Source: Saccharothrix carnea
GTDB lineage: Bacteria; Actinomycetota; Actinomycetes; Mycobacteriales; Pseudonocardiaceae
Length of the DNA stretch: 64,000 nt
Assembly (NCBI RefSeq): GCF_003014735.1
Contig: NZ_PYAX01000007.1
Location: 62,001 to 126,000, forward strand
Direction of reading: 5' to 3'
In this document: positions 1-8,605 of the stretch, piece by piece
Layout: each line of letters begins with the position of its first letter
How positions within the stretch are numbered: the stretch's first letter is position 1
The notes under the pieces: model-generated
What the model was told of the DNA's origin: nothing
Seen by the model: only the letters and a program-made list of their open reading frames with translations
Databases searched by the model: none
Translations under genes and position numbers: made by a program

Positions 1-383
1 CGACCGGCAAGGTCAAGTGGTACGACTCGGAGAAGGGCTTCGGCTTCGTCACACAGGACGGTGGCGAAGACGTCTACGTGCGGAAATCCGCGCTGCCTCC
101 GGGTGTCGAGGGCTTGAAGGCCGGTCAGCGGATCGAGTTCGGCATGGCCGAGGGCAGGCGCGGGCCGCAGGCGCTGTCGGTCCGGCTGATCGACCCCGCG
201 CCGTCGGTGGCGGAGGCGCGTCGTCGGCCCGCGGAGGAGCTGCACGGCCTGATCGAGGACATGATCAAGCTGCTGGAGATCAAGGTGCAGCCGGAGTTGC
301 GGCGTGGGCGGTACCCGGATCGGAAGAACACGAAGCTGATCGCCGAGGTGGTTCGCGCGGTGGCCCGGGAGCTGGACCCGTAA
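1..383 (+). CDS. cspB: Cold-shock protein, CspA/CspB type with C-terminal extension (5' partial)
   Basis: The frame is open from base 3 and runs to TAA at 381-383; the start codon lies left of the window. The visible N-terminus [16 protein letters not shown] carries the RNP1-type motif (KGFGF) of the cold-shock domain, a small OB fold that binds single-stranded RNA or DNA. After about 65 residues a charged, helical tail of some 60 residues follows, typical of the longer actinobacterial CspB-like proteins (about 130 aa) rather than the roughly 70-aa CspA. Probable role: nucleic-acid chaperone. Family assignment is firm; the gene symbol rests on synteny with mycobacterial cspB. Confidence 0.9.
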   Translation, partial: TGKVKWYDSEKGFGFVTQDGGEDVYVRKSALPPGVEGLKAGQRIEFGMAEGRRGPQALSVRLIDPAPSVAEARRRPAEELHGLIEDMIKLLEIKVQPELRRGRYPDRKNTKLIAEVVRAVARELDP

Positions 384-394
384 CCCGAACAATC

Positions 395-570
395 CGCGCG
401 TGTCGAACGCTCAGGTCGTGCGTGTCGAACGTTCAGGACCCGTGAGTTCAACGCTCAGAACGCGAGAGTCGTACGTTCAGGGCGCGAGAGTCCAACGTTC
501 GGAGTGCGAGAGTCCAACGTTCGGAGCGTGAGAGTCCAACGTTCGGAGCGTGTGAGTTCAACGCCCAGGG
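395..570. repeat. Array of eight degenerate 22-bp repeats
   Basis: Directly after the cold-shock gene, about eight units of about 22 bp follow head to tail, each built on a core close to GAGAGTCCAACGTTCGGA with the palindrome AACGTT at its centre. Units 5-7 (about 482-547) are nearly identical; outer units drift to TGTCGAACGCTCAGG and TGAGTTCAACGCCCAGG. A second array of the same family lies at 58264-58424. No convincing coding frame runs through it. Function unknown. Confidence 0.85.
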
Positions 571-586
571 GCGGTTGCGCGGGTCC

Positions 587-720
587 GGCTCGATTTGACA
601 TGGGGCCCTTACGGGCACTCCAGGCAGGCCAAAGCCGGCAGGCCCGGCGGGGAAGAGCGTGCCGCCAGGCCTGCCGGCTTCGACCAGCCTAAAGCACCCG
701 AACCCATGTCAAATCGAGCC
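587..720. mobile_element. 134-bp palindromic mini-element with perfect 18-bp terminal inverted repeats (MITE-like)
   Basis: The ends GGCTCGATTTGACATGGG (587-604) and CCCATGTCAAATCGAGCC (703-720) are perfect inverted repeats. A second inner pair (AAGCCGGCAGGCC against GGCCTGCCGGCTT) flanks a loop near 650, so one strand can fold into a long imperfect hairpin. It has no ORF of its own and no clear target-site duplication. It could be a miniature inverted-repeat element or a large structured RNA or terminator. The stretch 721-804 between it and the next gene shows nothing I recognise. Confidence 0.6.
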
Positions 721-804
721 TCGGTGGGCTGGCGGCGGGTCCGGTGTGGGTGTGGTGAGGGCCGGTTGCCTCGGTGGGGGGCGGGGCCGGTGGCCTTGTG
801 GCGG

Positions 805-1284
805 TTAGTGGGAGCGGTCGTCGATGGAGAGGATCCAGGTGGCTCGGGCGACGAAGTCGAATGCGCCGGTGGTGCTGGCTTCGATGCGGGCGCCGTATTG
901 CTGGACCTCGACGCTTTCCAGCTGGTCGTCCGTGCTCGGCAGGACGAGGGTGTAGGCGTATTTCGGGTCGCGTTCGGTGAAGAGTTTGCTGCGCAGTGGT
1001 TCTTGCTGCTCGCCCTTGGCGTTGCGGTAGGTGAACTTGACCGACCAGGCGGATTCGGCCAGGTCGCCCGGGACGGAGATCTGGACCGGCTTGCCCGGGC
1101 GGACGCGCAGGACGCCGACCGCGTCCGGGGCGACGTCGCAGTTCTCCGACTGCAGGTCGCAGTACTGGGACGGCTTGACGTTGATCGTCTTGCCATCGGC
1201 GTAGAACGTCACCTCGGGGGCGGTGGGTGCTGCCGCGCAGCCGGCTAGGACCAGCAGCGACGCGGGGATCAGGACTCGGCGCAC
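805..1284 (-). CDS. DUF2771-type lipoprotein (Rv0875c-like)
   Basis: A 159-aa protein starting at GTG 1284. The first 20 residues form a lipoprotein signal (VRRVLIPASLLVLAGCAAAP) with lipobox LAGC, so the mature protein should be lipid-anchored on the outer face of the membrane. The remainder is a single beta-rich domain with two cysteines (SQYCDLQSENCDV) that may form a disulfide. It is the last gene of a minus-strand operon and starts 11 bp after the MFS gene stop, as in mycobacteria. No enzymatic motif is visible and its function is unknown. Confidence 0.82.
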   Translation of the reverse strand: MRRVLIPASLLVLAGCAAAPTAPEVTFYADGKTINVKPSQYCDLQSENCDVAPDAVGVLRVRPGKPVQISVPGDLAESAWSVKFTYRNAKGEQQEPLRSKLFTERDPKYAYTLVLPSTDDQLESVEVQQYGARIEASTTGAFDFVARATWILSIDDRSH

Positions 1285-1295
1285 GGCGGTCGAGC

Positions 1296-2861
1296 CTACG
1301 TGCCCGCCCTGGGCACGACGGGTGCGGGCCGCAGTGGGCGGTCGCCGCCCAGGCCCGGGATCAGGGTCGCGCCGCGCTTGGTCTGGACAGTCTGGGCCAG
1401 GCCAACGGCCAGCAGGACGGCCAGGACGGTGAAGCCGATCCAGTACTCGGTGGGCAGCAGCACGCCGAGCGCCCCGCCGAAGACCCAGCCGAGCTGCAGG
1501 ATGGTCTCCGACCGGCCGAACGCCGATGCGCGTGACTCGTCGGGGACGTCGTCCTGGATGACCGCGTCGAGCGACACCTTGGCCAGCGAACTGGCGGTGG
1601 CGCCGATCAGGCCCACGGCCGCGGCGGTGGCGAGGCCGGGGAGGACGGCGGCGATGATCACCGTGGCGAGGGCGGCGGTGAGGCAGCCGATGACCACCTG
1701 ATCCGGTGAGCCGAAGTGCAGGCGGGCGCCCACGGCGTTGCCGAGGAAGCTGCCGATGCCCGCGGCGGCGGCGATGACGCCCAGCAGGAGCACCTGCATC
1801 AACGCGTCGCCCTCGGTCTGGGCGCGGACGACGAAGGCGGCGAACAGCATGAGGAAACCGGTCAGCATGCGGATCGAGCCGTTGCCCCACAGGGCGACGA
1901 CGACCGTGCGGCCCAGTGCCTGCCGCTTCGGTTTCTGCGGCTTGGCCCTCAACGACGCGGGGACCTCGCCCTCGGTGACCTCGACCCACGACGGGATGCG
2001 CAGGCAGTAGTAGGCGTTGGCCAGGCAGAGGACGGCGGTGAACCAGAGCGCGCCCGGTGAGCCGAACAGGTTCGCGAAACCGGCCGCGACCGCGCCGAAC
2101 ACGCCACCCGCGGCGAGGCCGAAGACCGTCATGCGGGCGTTGGTCTTGGACAGCGTGATCTCACGGGGCAGCACGCGGGGTGTGATGGCGGCCTTGAGGA
2201 CGGTGAACGACTTGGACAGCACCATGCTGCCCAGCGCGGCCGGGTAGAGGCCCCAGTTGTCGAAGTTCAGCGCCATCGTGATGGACAGGAAGACCCGCAG
2301 GACGCAGGACGCGGCCAGCGCCACCCGCCTGCCGTGCTGGATGCGGTCCAGCGCGGGGCCGATGACCGGCGCCACCAGCGCGAACGGCGCCACGGTGATC
2401 AGCAGGTAGAGCGCGACCTTGCCGCGGCTCTCGCCGGTGGCGGCGGAGAAGAACAGGGTGTTGGCCAGCGCGACGGCCATGGCGGCGTCGGCGGCGTAGT
2501 TCAGCATCACCGCGTAGGTGAGCGACGACAGGCCGGACTGCTTGGCGCCATCGGCGTGCGCGGCCTTGCGGAACGTGGCCAGGGCCTGGCTGCTGAGCTG
2601 CCTGGTGCGGAACCACGCCACGCGGGTGACGGTGAGCTTCTTCGGCAGCGTCGGCGTGGTCGGCTTGTCGTCCGGGGGTGGGGTGAAGCGTGCGGACTCG
2701 CGTTGCCCGTGCTGGTCGCGGGGCGGTGTCGGGCGGCCGTGCGGCGGAGGGTCCGGTGGCGGCGGTGAGCCGGGCGTCGGGTACGGCCGGGTGCGCGGCT
2801 TGTACTCGTCGTCCTCCCACGGGTACCGCCGCGACGGGTCTTCCGGCCGAGGGGGTGTCAC
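1296..2861 (-). CDS. MFS transporter with proline-rich N-terminal tail (Rv0876c-like)
   Basis: This 521-aa protein opens with about 75 hydrophilic, Pro/Arg-rich residues, predicted cytosolic and disordered, followed by a 10-12 helix major-facilitator fold (helical segments such as AVMLNYAADAAMAVALANTL and LYLLITVAPFALVAPVIGP). Its neighbours match the Rv0875c-Rv0876c-Rv0877 order, supporting orthology with the mycobacterial integral membrane protein. Substrate unknown. It follows the PLP-enzyme gene by 34 bp and precedes the DUF2771 lipoprotein by 11 bp, so co-transcription is likely. Confidence 0.85.
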   Translation of the reverse strand: MTPPRPEDPSRRYPWEDDEYKPRTRPYPTPGSPPPPDPPPHGRPTPPRDQHGQRESARFTPPPDDKPTTPTLPKKLTVTRVAWFRTRQLSSQALATFRKAAHADGAKQSGLSSLTYAVMLNYAADAAMAVALANTLFFSAATGESRGKVALYLLITVAPFALVAPVIGPALDRIQHGRRVALAASCVLRVFLSITMALNFDNWGLYPAALGSMVLSKSFTVLKAAITPRVLPREITLSKTNARMTVFGLAAGGVFGAVAAGFANLFGSPGALWFTAVLCLANAYYCLRIPSWVEVTEGEVPASLRAKPQKPKRQALGRTVVVALWGNGSIRMLTGFLMLFAAFVVRAQTEGDALMQVLLLGVIAAAAGIGSFLGNAVGARLHFGSPDQVVIGCLTAALATVIIAAVLPGLATAAAVGLIGATASSLAKVSLDAVIQDDVPDESRASAFGRSETILQLGWVFGGALGVLLPTEYWIGFTVLAVLLAVGLAQTVQTKRGATLIPGLGGDRPLRPAPVVPRAGT

Positions 2862-2895
2862 GCCTTCAATCCTGCCTCACCGAGTGCGGGCTGTC

Positions 2896-3798
2896 TCACA
2901 CATTGCCCCCGGTGAGCACGGTGGCGATCGTCTCGCCCGGGATGTCGGCCACGGCGATCGCGGCCAGGCCGATCGCGCCCGCCGGTTCCAGCACGAGGCC
3001 GAGCGTGGCCCGGGCCAGCGCCATCGCCTCGCGGATGGCGTCGTCGGGCACCAGAACCATGTCGTCCACGAGCGCCCTCAGCCGGGGTACGGCCGCGGGG
3101 ACGGGGACGCGGACGGCGATCCCGTCCGCGATGGTGTCGGTGGGCGTGTCGGCCACCGGGCGGCCCGCCCAGGCGCGGGCGACGGCCGGGGCGCCCTCCG
3201 CGCACACGCCGATGACCCGCGTGTGCGGCGAGTGCTCCTTGAGCCAGCGGGCCATGCCGGTGATCAGGGCGCCGTCGCCGACCGGGACCACGGCCGCGTC
3301 GAACGTGCCCGCCCGGAGGAGTTCGACGGCGATGCTGCCCGCTCCCTCGGTGATGGCCACGTCACGGCCGTCCTCCACGAAGATGGCGCCGTGGCGCTGG
3401 GCGTGCTCGCGGGCCGCGTCCTTGGCGGCGGTGAAGTCGCCCGGCACCTCGGTCACGGCCGCGCCGAGCGACCTCATCCGGCGGACCTTGTCGGGCACGG
3501 CCGACTGCGAGACGAACACCTGGACGGGGAACCCGCGGTGGCGGCCCACGTAGGCGACGGCCTGGCCGAAGTTGCCCGCCGAGGCGCACACGACGGGGCG
3601 TTCGGGCGGCAGCGTCAGGCCCATGAAGTCGGCGCCGCGGCCCTTGAAGCTGCGCAGCGGGTTGACCGTCTCGACCTTGACCGTCACCCGGCGGCCCAGC
3701 GCCGCGCACAGCTGCTCGTCGACGTACTGCGGTGTGCCGCGGAAGACGGGGTCGACGGTCTCGGCGGCGCGGGCGATGTTGTCGAGGTCGATGTCCAC
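2896..3798 (-). CDS. Fold-type II PLP enzyme, threonine/serine dehydratase-like
   Basis: A 300-aa protein with the fold-type II signature NPLRSFKGRGADF; K52 is the predicted Schiff-base lysine for pyridoxal phosphate. SAGNFGQ matches the substrate-carboxylate loop (SxGN) of threonine dehydratases and serine racemases, and VPVGDGALITG corresponds to the glycine-rich phosphate-binding loop, with D replacing a usual glycine. It lacks the C-terminal ACT domain of biosynthetic IlvA, so a catabolic or racemase-like activity on threonine, serine or a related amino acid is more likely. It starts at GTG 15 bp after the glutamine cyclotransferase stop. Exact substrate cannot be read. Confidence 0.8.
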   Translation of the reverse strand: MDIDLDNIARAAETVDPVFRGTPQYVDEQLCAALGRRVTVKVETVNPLRSFKGRGADFMGLTLPPERPVVCASAGNFGQAVAYVGRHRGFPVQVFVSQSAVPDKVRRMRSLGAAVTEVPGDFTAAKDAAREHAQRHGAIFVEDGRDVAITEGAGSIAVELLRAGTFDAAVVPVGDGALITGMARWLKEHSPHTRVIGVCAEGAPAVARAWAGRPVADTPTDTIADGIAVRVPVPAAVPRLRALVDDMVLVPDDAIREAMALARATLGLVLEPAGAIGLAAIAVADIPGETIATVLTGGNV

Positions 3799-3813
3799 GT
3801 GCGAGACGGTAGG

Positions 3814-4575
3814 TCACCCGTCCGTGAAGCGGACCCGGAAGATCGTCGGCCAGTTCTTGCCGGTGACCAGGAATTCGTCGGTGCCGGGCACGGCCGCGAT
3901 GCCGTTGAGCACGGCGCTGTCCGGCACGTCGGCCGGACGCAGGCCGCTCAGGTCGACGGTGGCGGTGACCTGCCCGTTCGCCGGGTCGATGCGCACCACC
4001 TCGTCGCTCAGCCACACGTTGGCCCACACCTGGCCGTTCACGCATTCGAGTTCGTTCAAACGGGTGACGGGCTGCCCGTCGCGGCGCACGGTGACCGTGC
4101 CGTGCTCGACGAAGGAGGTGGGGTCGCGGAACGTCAGCTCGGCGCTGCCGTCGCTCATGACCAGCCGGCCGCCGTCACGGCACAGGCCCCAGCCCTCGCC
4201 GTCGTACGTGACGCGTCTCACTTCCTCGAGCGTGTCCCGGTCCCGCTCGATGGCCACGCCGTCCCGCCAGGTGAGCTGCCAGATGCGGTCGTCGACCACG
4301 GTGATGCCCTCGCCGAACAGCGGTTCGGGCAGGTCGACGCGGTGCTCGACCTCGCCGGTGTCGGGGTCGAGGCGGCGCAGGGACGACTGGCCCTCCAGAC
4401 CCGTGCCCTCGTAGAGGACACCGCCGGACAGCTCCAAGCCCTGCGTGAACGCGCCCGTGTCGTGGGGCAGCGTGCCCAGCACCTCGACCCGGGTCGGCCC
4501 ACCCGCTGGACCGCTCGGAGGGGTGGTGCACGCCGCCGACAAGACGAAGACCGCCGCCATCAGGAGCCACCGCAC
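3814..4575 (-). CDS. Glutaminyl-peptide cyclotransferase (glutamine cyclotransferase), lipoprotein
   Basis: The 253-aa product begins at GTG 4575 with a short lipoprotein signal (WLLMAAVFVLSAAC) and should be exported and lipid-anchored. The rest is the beta-propeller glutamine cyclotransferase family (TFTQGL-like start GAFTQGLELSGGVLYEGTG, GEGITVV, EGWGLC, LNELECVNGQVWAN, VLNGIA), which converts N-terminal glutamine to pyroglutamate with release of ammonia. The motifs TQGLE, GWGLC and NELE are well conserved. It is first in a four-gene minus-strand operon and divergent from DUF3027 across 57 bp. Family assignment is strong; physiological substrate unknown. Confidence 0.88.
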   Translation of the reverse strand: MRWLLMAAVFVLSAACTTPPSGPAGGPTRVEVLGTLPHDTGAFTQGLELSGGVLYEGTGLEGQSSLRRLDPDTGEVEHRVDLPEPLFGEGITVVDDRIWQLTWRDGVAIERDRDTLEEVRRVTYDGEGWGLCRDGGRLVMSDGSAELTFRDPTSFVEHGTVTVRRDGQPVTRLNELECVNGQVWANVWLSDEVVRIDPANGQVTATVDLSGLRPADVPDSAVLNGIAAVPGTDEFLVTGKNWPTIFRVRFTDG

Positions 4576-4632
4576 GTCCGAAAGGGTGGCACGTGTGCAC
4601 GGGGCGGCGAACACGTGCGGCACAATCCACCT

Positions 4633-5403
4633 GTGACCGCCACGCCGACCCGCCAGCCCGATCCAGCGCTCGCCGACCCAGCGGCAGTCCGGCTCGCCCG
4701 AGCCGCCGCACAAGAGGAGGCGGGCGCGGAACGCGTCGGCGACCACGTGGGCACCGTCGCCGAGGACGAGGTGTCGGCGACGCACCTGTTCGAGGCCGAG
4801 CACGCGGGCTACCGCGGCTGGAACTGGGCCGTCACGGTCGCGTTCGCCGGCCCCGGCACGCCGCTCTCGGTGAGCGAGGTCGTGCTGCTGCCCGGCGACG
4901 ACGCGCTGGTCGCGCCCGAGTGGGTGCCGTGGCACGAGCGGGTGCGCGCGGGCGACCTCGGCGTCGGCGACCTGCTGCCCACCCCCGAGGACGACCCGCG
5001 CCTGGCACCCGGCTACGTCGGCTCGGACGACCCGGCGGTCGAAGAGGTGGCCCTGGAGGTCGGGCTCGGCCGGGTGCGGGTGCTGTCCCGCGAAGGCGTG
5101 CTCGACGCCGCCCAGCGCTGGCACGGCGGCGACTTCGGCCCGCGCAGCGAGATGGCCCGCAGCGCGCCCGCCACCTGCGGCACGTGTGGCTTCTACACCC
5201 GGATCGCCGGCTCGCTCGGCGCCGCGTTCGGGGTGTGCGCGAACGAGATGACGCCGGCGGACGGCCACGTCGTGCACGTCGAGTACGGGTGCGGCGCGCA
5301 CTCCGAGACCGAGGTCGAGGGTGGCCCGCTGGTGCCGGTCGCCGAGGTCGTCTACGACGACGCGGTGCTCGACGTCGAGGCCAACGCCGAGAGCGGGAAG
5401 TGA
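4633..5403 (+). CDS. DUF3027 family protein (Rv0877-like) with zinc-ribbon-like cysteines
   Basis: A 256-aa protein from GTG 4633. CACAAT at 4621-4626 lies six bases before the start, fitting a leaderless -10. The N-terminal two thirds are acidic and Trp-rich (GYRGWNWAVTVAFA, PEWVPWHERV), the usual DUF3027 core. Near the C-terminus four cysteines (C182, C185, C202, C220; CGTCGFYT, VCANEM, YGCGAH) look like a treble-clef or ribbon zinc site. Its stop overlaps the GTG start of the large ATPase, so the two are translationally coupled. Function not established; the coupling suggests partnership with the ATPase. Confidence 0.85.
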   Translation: MTATPTRQPDPALADPAAVRLARAAAQEEAGAERVGDHVGTVAEDEVSATHLFEAEHAGYRGWNWAVTVAFAGPGTPLSVSEVVLLPGDDALVAPEWVPWHERVRAGDLGVGDLLPTPEDDPRLAPGYVGSDDPAVEEVALEVGLGRVRVLSREGVLDAAQRWHGGDFGPRSEMARSAPATCGTCGFYTRIAGSLGAAFGVCANEMTPADGHVVHVEYGCGAHSETEVEGGPLVPVAEVVYDDAVLDVEANAESGK

Positions 5404-8228
5404 GCGCGGACCCGTTCGGCACCGAGGCGCTGCGCGAGTCGGTCCTGGCCGCGTGGCGCGGCTCGCCGACCAGGTTCCGCGAGGACGCCAACGCCGAGGA
5501 GGACCTGCGGCTCGGCGGGTACCGCGACCGGCTGCTGGTGGAGCTGGCGCAGAACGCGTCCGACGCGGCCGGTGACGCGCCCGGCGTGCTGCGGCTGTCC
5601 CTTGTGGACGGTGAGTTGCGTGCCGCGAACACGGGTGCGCCGCTGGACGCGGCCGGTGTCGCGGCGCTGGCGTCGTTGCGCGCGTCGTCGAAGGCCGCCG
5701 ACACAGTGGGCCAGTTCGGCGTGGGTTTCGCCGCCGTGCTGGCGGTGACGGACGAGCCGCGCGTGGTGTCGCGTACCGGTGCGGTGGCGTTCTCGGCCGC
5801 CCGCACCCGGGAGGTGGTGCCGTCGCTGGCGTCCGCGCGCGGCGGTGACGTGCCCGTGCTGCGGCTGGTGTGGCCGTCGGAGGAGACGGACCTGCCGGAC
5901 GGGTTCGACACCGAAGTCCGGCTGCCGTTGAAGGTGCACGCGGACGGCCTGCTCGCCGAGTTCGCGGCGCAGGTGCCGGACCTGCTGCTGGCGTTGCCCG
6001 GCTTGCGGCGGGTCGAGGTCGGCGCGGACGCGTGGGAGCGGTCCGAGGCAGCCGGCGTGGTGGAGCTGACCGGGCCCGGCGGGCAACAGCGGTGGCTGGT
6101 GCACCGGGCGGGTGGCGAACTGCCCGCGTCACTGGTCGCTGGCGTCGAGTCGCGGCCGCAGTGGTCGGTGTGCTGGGCGTGGCCGATGGACGAGCCGCTG
6201 TCCGGTGACGTGCTGCACGCGCCCACGCCGACCGACGAGAAGCTGTCGCTGCCCGCGCGGCTGATCGCGACGCTGCCCGTGGAACCGTCCCGGCGGCGGG
6301 TGCTGGCGGGCGCGGCGGCGACGTTCGTGCTGGAGCAGGCCGCGTCGGCGTACCCGGAGCTGGTCGCCAAGCTGCCCGCGGTCGAGCGGACGTCGCTGGT
6401 GCCGCTGCCCGGGTTCCCGCTGTCCGAAGTGGACGACCGGCTGCGGACGGGGATCCTGCGGGCGTTGAGGGACGCGCCGTGGCTGCCGCTGGCGGACGGC
6501 GAGTGGGCCGCGCCGTCGACCGCGAAGGTGCTGGACCTCGCGTCGTTCGAACTGGTCGAGCTGCTGGAGGACGTGATCCCCGGGCTCCTGGACTACGAGC
6601 TGACGCTGCCGCCGCACGCCAAGGCGCTGGCCGCGCTGGAAGTGCCGCGGCTCGGCGTGTCCGAAGTCGTCGCCGCGCTGGCCGGTGTCGGCGGCGACCC
6701 GTCGTGGTGGCACCAGGTGTACGACGCGCTGTCACCGGTCGCGGACGTCGACTCCACCGCGCGCGAGGAGATGGGCAGCCTGCCCGTGCCGCTGGTCGAC
6801 GGCCGGCTGGTGAGCAGCCCGCGCGGGGTGCTGGTCGGCACGGACTCGGAGCTGTTCTCCGTGTCCGGGCTGCGGATCGCGCACCCCGAGGCCGCGCACC
6901 CGCTGCTGCTGCGGCTGGGCGCGACCGAGGCCGGACCGGCGGAGCTGCTGGACTCCGACGCGGTGCGCGAGGCCGTGCACCGGAGCCTGGACGACCCCGC
7001 GCTGGACGGGCCGGAGCTGGTGCGGACCGTGCTGCGGCTGGTGTCGCGGGCCGGTGGGCGACCGTGGCTGTCGGAGCTGGCGCTGCCGTCCGCGGACGGC
7101 GAGTGGCGGCGTGCCGACGAACTCGTGCTGCCGGACTCGGCGCTGCTGTCGGTGCTGGAGACCGACGCGCCGTTCGGGGTGCTGGACGCGTCGGTGGCGG
7201 AGGAGTGGCCGCGGTCGGTGCTGACCGACGTCGGCGTGATCGACGGGTTCACCGTGGTCGACGACGACTCGCCCACCGAGCCCGACCACGACCTGGCAGA
7301 CGAGGGCTACTGGTGGGACGCGTTCGACGTGCCGCCCACGCGGGTGCTGGGCATCCGGGACCTGGACCTGGTCGCGCGGGACAAGTGGCCCGCGGCGCTG
7401 GCGATGATGGCCGCCGACCCGGTGGCGTGGCGAGCGGTGACCGAGCCGGACGGGTACACCGGTTGGTGGCTGGCCCGTTACGCGACGATCGACGGCGTGC
7501 CGCTCGGGTCTTGGCGGCTGCCCGACGCGGACGGGCTGGCGGGGCTGTACGACGTCGTGCCGTCCGTGGGCCTGCCGCCGCACGTGCTCGCCGCTGCCGG
7601 TGTGCGGACGTCGTTGAGCGTGGTGGATTCCGACGACGTGACGGATTTGATCGCGCGGCTGGGTGATCCGGCGCGGAAGCTGTCCGACGCCCTGGTGCTG
7701 CGGGTGCACGCGTTGCTGGCGGAGGTCGCGGACTCGGTGAGCGTCGAGCCGCCGGACCGGGTGCGGGTGCTGACCGGTGCCGCCGAGCCGGCCGACGACG
7801 TGCTGGTGCTCGACCTGCCGTGGCTGCTGGGTGTGCTGCCGCCGGGCCAGGTGCTGGCGTCGTCCGGCGCGGCGGGGGAGCTGGCGGAACTGCTGGCGTT
7901 GCCGTTGGCGTCGGAAGAGGTGTCGGGGACGGTCGTCGGGGTGGGCGACGAGGTGATCTGGTCGGAGCTGGGCGCGGTGCGGCTGGCGTGCGGCCTGCTG
8001 GGCGTCGACCTGCCGGACGGTTCGCTGATCGTGCACGATGATCTTGTGGTGGCGGCCGAGGGTGCGGAGCACTCGGTGTCGTGGTGGGTGGAGTCCGGTG
8101 TCGTGCACGCTGCCGATACGCCAGAGGGCTTGGCGCGTGCGCTGGCGTGGACGACGGGCCGGTGGGATGATCGCCACACGTTCGCCGCACTGATCGCCGA
8201 CCCGACCCCGGCCGTCCTGCTGGGCTGA
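5400..8228 (+). CDS. Large Hsp90/sacsin-type GHKL ATPase
   Basis: A 942-aa protein beginning at GTG 5400 inside the DUF3027 stop codon. The first 120 residues are a GHKL ATPase domain: N-box ELAQNASDA (E48, N52), a G1-like AANTGAPLDAAG where Hsp90 has DNGxGM, and the ATP lid GQFGVGFAAVL (from G104), almost the Hsp90 GQFGVGF motif. The remaining 800 residues are Asp/Val/Leu-rich helical and beta segments with no recognisable domain. Sacsin-like ATPases are thought to act as chaperones or scaffold ATPases. Cytosolic; no TM or signal peptide. Function in bacteria is unproven. Confidence 0.8.
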   Translation: MSADPFGTEALRESVLAAWRGSPTRFREDANAEEDLRLGGYRDRLLVELAQNASDAAGDAPGVLRLSLVDGELRAANTGAPLDAAGVAALASLRASSKAADTVGQFGVGFAAVLAVTDEPRVVSRTGAVAFSAARTREVVPSLASARGGDVPVLRLVWPSEETDLPDGFDTEVRLPLKVHADGLLAEFAAQVPDLLLALPGLRRVEVGADAWERSEAAGVVELTGPGGQQRWLVHRAGGELPASLVAGVESRPQWSVCWAWPMDEPLSGDVLHAPTPTDEKLSLPARLIATLPVEPSRRRVLAGAAATFVLEQAASAYPELVAKLPAVERTSLVPLPGFPLSEVDDRLRTGILRALRDAPWLPLADGEWAAPSTAKVLDLASFELVELLEDVIPGLLDYELTLPPHAKALAALEVPRLGVSEVVAALAGVGGDPSWWHQVYDALSPVADVDSTAREEMGSLPVPLVDGRLVSSPRGVLVGTDSELFSVSGLRIAHPEAAHPLLLRLGATEAGPAELLDSDAVREAVHRSLDDPALDGPELVRTVLRLVSRAGGRPWLSELALPSADGEWRRADELVLPDSALLSVLETDAPFGVLDASVAEEWPRSVLTDVGVIDGFTVVDDDSPTEPDHDLADEGYWWDAFDVPPTRVLGIRDLDLVARDKWPAALAMMAADPVAWRAVTEPDGYTGWWLARYATIDGVPLGSWRLPDADGLAGLYDVVPSVGLPPHVLAAAGVRTSLSVVDSDDVTDLIARLGDPARKLSDALVLRVHALLAEVADSVSVEPPDRVRVLTGAAEPADDVLVLDLPWLLGVLPPGQVLASSGAAGELAELLALPLASEEVSGTVVGVGDEVIWSELGAVRLACGLLGVDLPDGSLIVHDDLVVAAEGAEHSVSWWVESGVVHAADTPEGLARALAWTTGRWDDRHTFAALIADPTPAVLLG

Positions 8229-8230
8229 CC

Positions 8231-8325
8231 GCGCCAAGATCACCCTATTGGGTATGCGGGTTCGGGGATGAATGGAATCCCCGGATTTGTTGCCGGAAAA
8301 GAAGGAGGCGCGGCGCCCCGGCCCC
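8231..8325. repeat. Dispersed intergenic repeat, about 95 bp, copy 1
   Basis: It shares AAGATCACCC, GGGGAT-AATGGAA, TTGCCGGAA and GGCGCGGCGCCCCGGCCCC, in the same order and nearly the same spacing, with 15429-15527. Inside are short stems (GGGGAT with ATCCCC; GGCGC with GCGCC). It lies just after the sacsin-like gene. From 8326 to 8605 I see only GC-rich spacer and no supported gene. Confidence 0.75.
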
Positions 8326-8605
8326 TCGTGTCAGCCGCAAGTGCGCCGCGTGATCTGTCGGGGGGTCTGCCGAGGGGCGTGCCGCAGCGCCAGTGGCCGC
8401 CGCAGTGCCAGCCGCCAGTGCCGGCCCGGGCCATGGGCGCCGGAGCGGGTAGAGCGGGGTCAAGCCGGGGTCGAAGGTGCGGGTTGGCGGAGAGCCAGCC
8501 GGTACCGAGGGGCGCGGGCGGGTCGGTGGCCAGCCCGGGTCCAGGGTGCGGGCAGGCCGAGGGCAGCAGGGGCCGCCGGGGTGAAGGTGGGTTGGGTGGC
8601 GCCGC

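Noticed and set aside
3814-6735. Very long minus-strand frame extending upstream of the cyclotransferase
   Set aside because: Only the part up to GTG 4575 encodes the lipoprotein cyclotransferase; the rest is a GC-rich shadow of DUF3027 and the ATPase.
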